From: Paenibacillus taiwanensis DSM 18679
GTDB lineage: Bacteria; Bacillota; Bacilli; Paenibacillales; Paenibacillaceae
Length of the DNA: 64,000 bases
Assembly: GCF_000425125.1 (NCBI RefSeq)
Contig: NZ_KE384307.1
Span: forward strand, 186,001-250,000
Direction of reading: 5' to 3'
Shown: one piece after another, positions 61,429 through 64,000 of the stretch
Numbering within the stretch: position 1 is the first letter of the stretch
Layout: each line of letters opens with the position of its first letter
Notes under the pieces: generated by a model
What the model saw: the letters and a program-made list of their open reading frames with translations, nothing else
Database searches by the model: none
What the model was told of the DNA's origin: nothing
Position numbers and translations under genes: made by a program

Positions 61429-63516
61429 ATGAGAAATGTCATTTATTTAAGAAGAGCAAAAAAGCTCATTGTAGAACCTGGCCAACACCGTCTCCCCCAA
61501 CCATATATAGCTACGGCAATGAAAAACATAGAGTATTTAGGGTTTACTTTATCCAAGCCGCTTATGGAAGTCGTTCAAACGATGTCTGTGGAACAGTTTC
61601 TGGAGTTGTATCATCAGCTTGTGACCGACTTGAAGCTGTTGATAGGTGGAAACGTAAAGTTTAAGCCCATGTACCCCAACTTCCCGCAGCAAGTGATGCT
61701 AGCCAACGAGGCAGAGCTTTATATTAACGCTATTCTTCACTACATTACACTCCAATTGAACGAATATGATGCTTTGGAAAGATTTCCGCTGTTGGATCAG
61801 GTTGATTTGAAAGTGATTGAGCTAGGAAGTGAAGCAGATTTTAATTACACCATTCGGAATGTCATTGGGGCAAAAGGATCAATCTCCGCATCAGATCAGG
61901 CAGATGTGGAGTGGGTAATCGCTAATTATGATGATTTAAGCTCCATATTGCGAGACGAGATTCCGTTAAAGGAAAACGTGGCGTTTGTAGTAGGGGCGCT
62001 GCTCAAATATGAGAAGGCCAGCACGAAGCTTGTCAGCAAATACATAAGAACGGCAACGGATGTGCTGCGGTTAGCGGTAGCTCTGTCGGATGGTGATGTA
62101 AGTCTTGCGAACACAACGAAATTCCGTAAGTTCAAGCGATCGGAACGGCGGTTACTGTTGGAACTGCTTGAGCAATGTGGCAACCGCGTGGAGGATATGC
62201 TGCGTTATAAACACCGGTGGATTCGTCTCGGCGAAATTTTGCACCCAGCCGAATATAAACATAAGTTCCACGGCTGCAAGGAAGCGTTTGATATACTGCG
62301 AAATAACAAGCCTTATGCAACGTTTAATAGCAAAGTCGAATTCGCGCTGCGTCACCAGGGTTCGAGTCTGGCTGCGGACATTTTACAAAGCCGACCTGGG
62401 GAGTTCGCTAGGCGGTTAGATCAGTTGCTTCGTACAAATGAGAACAACAGTGTTGTTATTGAAAAATTTGCTGCCATTGCCGAACAGGTTGCAACACCGG
62501 TGCTGCTGCAAGTAAGGGCACATTTTGCTAACAGAAATAAGGGGCATGAACTGCGAACGTTTTTCCCAAAAGGGAATGTCGCAAAAGCAGTTGCTATCCA
62601 GAACACGCTTCCCGATATTGATGGTGATACTTGTGAGGCGATTATACAAACGTGCAAAAACACGCTCCTAAATAGATTCGCTGAGCTTCCTGCGTTGGGT
62701 GACGTCTATGTTGATGTGCGCTTAAAACAATATGTAGTGCCTTTTTCTCAACGGTCAGCAAGCAAGGCGCTTCGTACGCTCGTTCGCGGCAGTCGGATCG
62801 ATCTGCCTGAAGGTGACACGATCCGCTTCTTCTTATGGTGGAAAGAAGGGCAAGTAGACGGAACACCTACAGGAAGAGTGGATATTGACCTGTCCGCGGT
62901 AATGTATGATGAGCAGTGGCAGTATGTCGAGCATATTTCCTATACGAATTTGCGTTCAGCTCAATATAAGGCGGCTCATAGCGGGGACATTACATCGGCT
63001 CCGCATGGGGCATGTGAGTTTATCGATATGGATATTCCTTCTGTTGTGAAATACGGGGGCCGTTACATTGTGGCCACGCTATATTCATTTACGGGGCAGG
63101 CCTATTGTCATTTGCCAGAGTGTTTTGCAGGCTGGATGATGCGGCAGCATCCCAACTCTGGAGAGATTTTCGAACCTTCCACTGTGGTGGATCGAATCGA
63201 CATTGCTGCGGACACAACAATCGCGATTCCAATCATTTTAGATGTAGTAGAACGAAAAATGATTTGGTGTGATTTAGCGTTGAAACAGCATCCGAACTAT
63301 TTTAACAATGTCGAAGGGAATCAAAAGGGGATGGTGCTAATGGGCAAAGCTATAACCACCTTAACGAAGCCTAACCTGTACGATCTATTTATGCTCCATG
63401 CGGAGGCCAGAGGCCGAATTGTGCAGCATGCGGATGATGCACAAACCGTGTTCTCGGTGCATGAAGGTGTGACCCCCTTTGATATTAGTACGATCATGGC
63501 AGAGTACATCGCTTAG
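61429..63516 (+). CDS. Large TerD-like domain protein, unknown function
   Basis: 695 residues, soluble. The first 460 are helical, with several alpha-repeat-like segments (SVEQFLELYHQLVTDLKLLI, LVSKYIRTATDVLRLAVALS, KFRKFKRSERRLLLELL). The C-terminus (about 470-690) has GRVDIDLSAVMYDEQWQYVE, NLRSAQYKAAHSGDI and GGRYIVATLYSFTGQAY, resembling the calcium-binding-like TerD domain of tellurite-resistance proteins. Large TerD-linked proteins of the MXAN_6230/SCO0854 kind are a possible relative. GGAGGG lies about 11 nt before the ATG. No ter genes are next to it. Confidence 0.6.
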   Translation: MRNVIYLRRAKKLIVEPGQHRLPQPYIATAMKNIEYLGFTLSKPLMEVVQTMSVEQFLELYHQLVTDLKLLIGGNVKFKPMYPNFPQQVMLANEAELYINAILHYITLQLNEYDALERFPLLDQVDLKVIELGSEADFNYTIRNVIGAKGSISASDQADVEWVIANYDDLSSILRDEIPLKENVAFVVGALLKYEKASTKLVSKYIRTATDVLRLAVALSDGDVSLANTTKFRKFKRSERRLLLELLEQCGNRVEDMLRYKHRWIRLGEILHPAEYKHKFHGCKEAFDILRNNKPYATFNSKVEFALRHQGSSLAADILQSRPGEFARRLDQLLRTNENNSVVIEKFAAIAEQVATPVLLQVRAHFANRNKGHELRTFFPKGNVAKAVAIQNTLPDIDGDTCEAIIQTCKNTLLNRFAELPALGDVYVDVRLKQYVVPFSQRSASKALRTLVRGSRIDLPEGDTIRFFLWWKEGQVDGTPTGRVDIDLSAVMYDEQWQYVEHISYTNLRSAQYKAAHSGDITSAPHGACEFIDMDIPSVVKYGGRYIVATLYSFTGQAYCHLPECFAGWMMRQHPNSGEIFEPSTVVDRIDIAADTTIAIPIILDVVERKMIWCDLALKQHPNYFNNVEGNQKGMVLMGKAITTLTKPNLYDLFMLHAEARGRIVQHADDAQTVFSVHEGVTPFDISTIMAEYIA

Positions 63517-63530
63517 TGGGAAAAGGTCGG

Positions 63531-63552
63531 GGAACGTGAGTCACGTTCCTTT
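63531..63552 (+). terminator. Hairpin after the TerD-like gene
   Basis: GGAACGTGA-G-TCACGTTCC, 9-bp perfect arms with a one-nt centre, followed by TTTC; real stem probably 6-7 bp with a wider loop. It overlaps the start of the transposase remnant. Confidence 0.6.
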
Positions 63553-63756
63553 CGATGGCCATCAGGAACTGCTTACAACGCGCAAACTCACAGAAATTTC
63601 CCTTAATGCTAAGTGGATATACAGTCTCATGCGATTTCAGGGCATTCAGTCCGTTATCCGTAAAAAAGGAAGAAGTACTTGGGCTCCACGCCGCAGTAGG
63701 TGGCAGAGAATGTGCTAAACCGTGAATTCGAGGGAGAAGCACCAAACCCAAAATAA
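63541..63756 (+). pseudogene. IS3-family orfB-like transposase remnant
   Basis: One frame reads KLTEISLNAKWIYSLMRFQG and IQSVIRKKG, typical of the middle of IS3 orfB transposases, then runs into a stop at 63716. The other frame (63703-63756) continues with AENVLNREFEGEAPNPK, the usual next segment, so a frameshift separates them and a stop follows at 63754. Start, catalytic domain and terminal repeats are missing. With the orfA remnant at 48.9 kb it flanks the accessory genes. Confidence 0.75.
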
Positions 63757-63786
63757 ATAATGAGCGACGGAAAGGAACTTAACTAA

Positions 63787-64000
63787 ATGGATAATAAACC
63801 GTGTGCACCTTATATTTTCAAATTAATGCGGCTAGAAGAAGCTGAAAATATAGTTAAGTGGAACTATGCCCCCGCTTATTCTATGTATAATATGTCAGAT
63901 GATATCGAGGAGATTCAGGAACTATTGGATGGTTCCTACTATTCAGTTAAAAACGCCGGTGATGAGCTAGTTGGTTTCTTCTGTTTTGGGGAAAATGCAC
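63787..64000 (+). CDS. GNAT-like acetyltransferase, 3' end outside window
   Basis: 71 codons visible. The start MDNKPCAPYIFKLMRLEEAE is followed by NIVKWNYAPAYSMYNMSDD and a strand pair GDELVGFFCFG, the common opening of GNAT acetyltransferases of the RimI/YoaA kind. AAAGGAA precedes the ATG. The catalytic acetyl-CoA-binding part lies beyond the window, so the substrate cannot be predicted. Confidence 0.65.
   Translation, partial: MDNKPCAPYIFKLMRLEEAENIVKWNYAPAYSMYNMSDDIEEIQELLDGSYYSVKNAGDELVGFFCFGENA

Noticed and set aside
1-64000. CRISPR arrays, tRNA or rRNA genes
   Set aside because: I saw no evenly spaced repeats, cloverleaf candidates or rRNA sequence, though I could not run a tRNA search.

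Overview
The window looks like chromosome of a low-to-mid GC Gram-positive spore former, most likely Paenibacillus or a close relative. The reasons are AGGAGG-type ribosome sites, frequent TTG and GTG starts, sigma-A style promoters, an LplA-type solute-binding protein, a YhgD/YhgE pair, Bacillus-type eps genes and a SCIFF peptide system. I saw no rRNA, tRNA or CRISPR array. The species is not determinable from the sequence alone.

Layout. 1-8 kb: the end of a sugar-binding lipoprotein gene, a diacylglycerol glucosyltransferase with a small membrane protein, a TetR regulator with a YhgE/Pip-type membrane protein, a membrane acyltransferase and an unknown exported protein. 8-17.5 kb: a secreted protein built of eight Ig-like repeats, a stand-alone glutamate synthase large subunit (gltB), an MFS transporter and a 58-residue unknown. 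17.5-43.4 kb: an exopolysaccharide (EPS) locus. It is headed by a divergent XRE repressor, with an inverted-repeat operator lying between the -35 and -10 boxes of the forward promoter. Then come a PilZ-like protein, the CpsB-type phosphatase / chain-length regulator / BY-kinase trio, a structured RNA leader in the position of the EAR antitermination element, an EpsC-like dehydratase, flippase, polymerase, three GT4 transferases, two epimerases, GalU, UDP-glucose dehydrogenase, NeuD acetyltransferase, DegT aminotransferase, a PglC/EpsL-like initiating transferase, a sugar formyltransferase, a FemAB/GNAT protein, a beta-helix exported protein, RmlC, RmlD and an LCP ligase. Together these can make UDP-diacetylbacillosamine for chain initiation, add uronic acids and probably rhamnose, acylate the repeat, export and polymerise it, and attach it to the wall.

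43.4-48.8 kb holds housekeeping genes: a zinc-ribbon protein, an M23 peptidase/bactofilin pair, cardiolipin synthase and an M20 dipeptidase. 48.8-63.8 kb is an accessory-looking stretch with remnants of IS3-family transposase genes near both ends (an orfA-like one at 48.9 kb, an orfB-like one at 63.6 kb). Inside are a MerR regulator with a textbook 19-bp-spacer promoter driving a CPBP protease, a decayed HTH gene, a three-gene McrBC-like restriction operon (DUF3578-AAA+ protein, DUF2357 PD-(D/E)XK nuclease, membrane protein), a SCIFF ranthipeptide precursor with its radical-SAM maturase (too short for ordinary ORF calling), a lipoprotein flavin reductase of the fumarate-reductase family and a large TerD-like protein. 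The window ends inside a GNAT-like gene.

The strongest candidates for a second look are the third, membrane component of the McrBC-like operon, the SCIFF system, the EAR-position RNA, the operator-in-promoter of the EPS locus and the co-occurrence of acetyl-, formyl- and FemAB-type acyltransferases in one EPS cluster.
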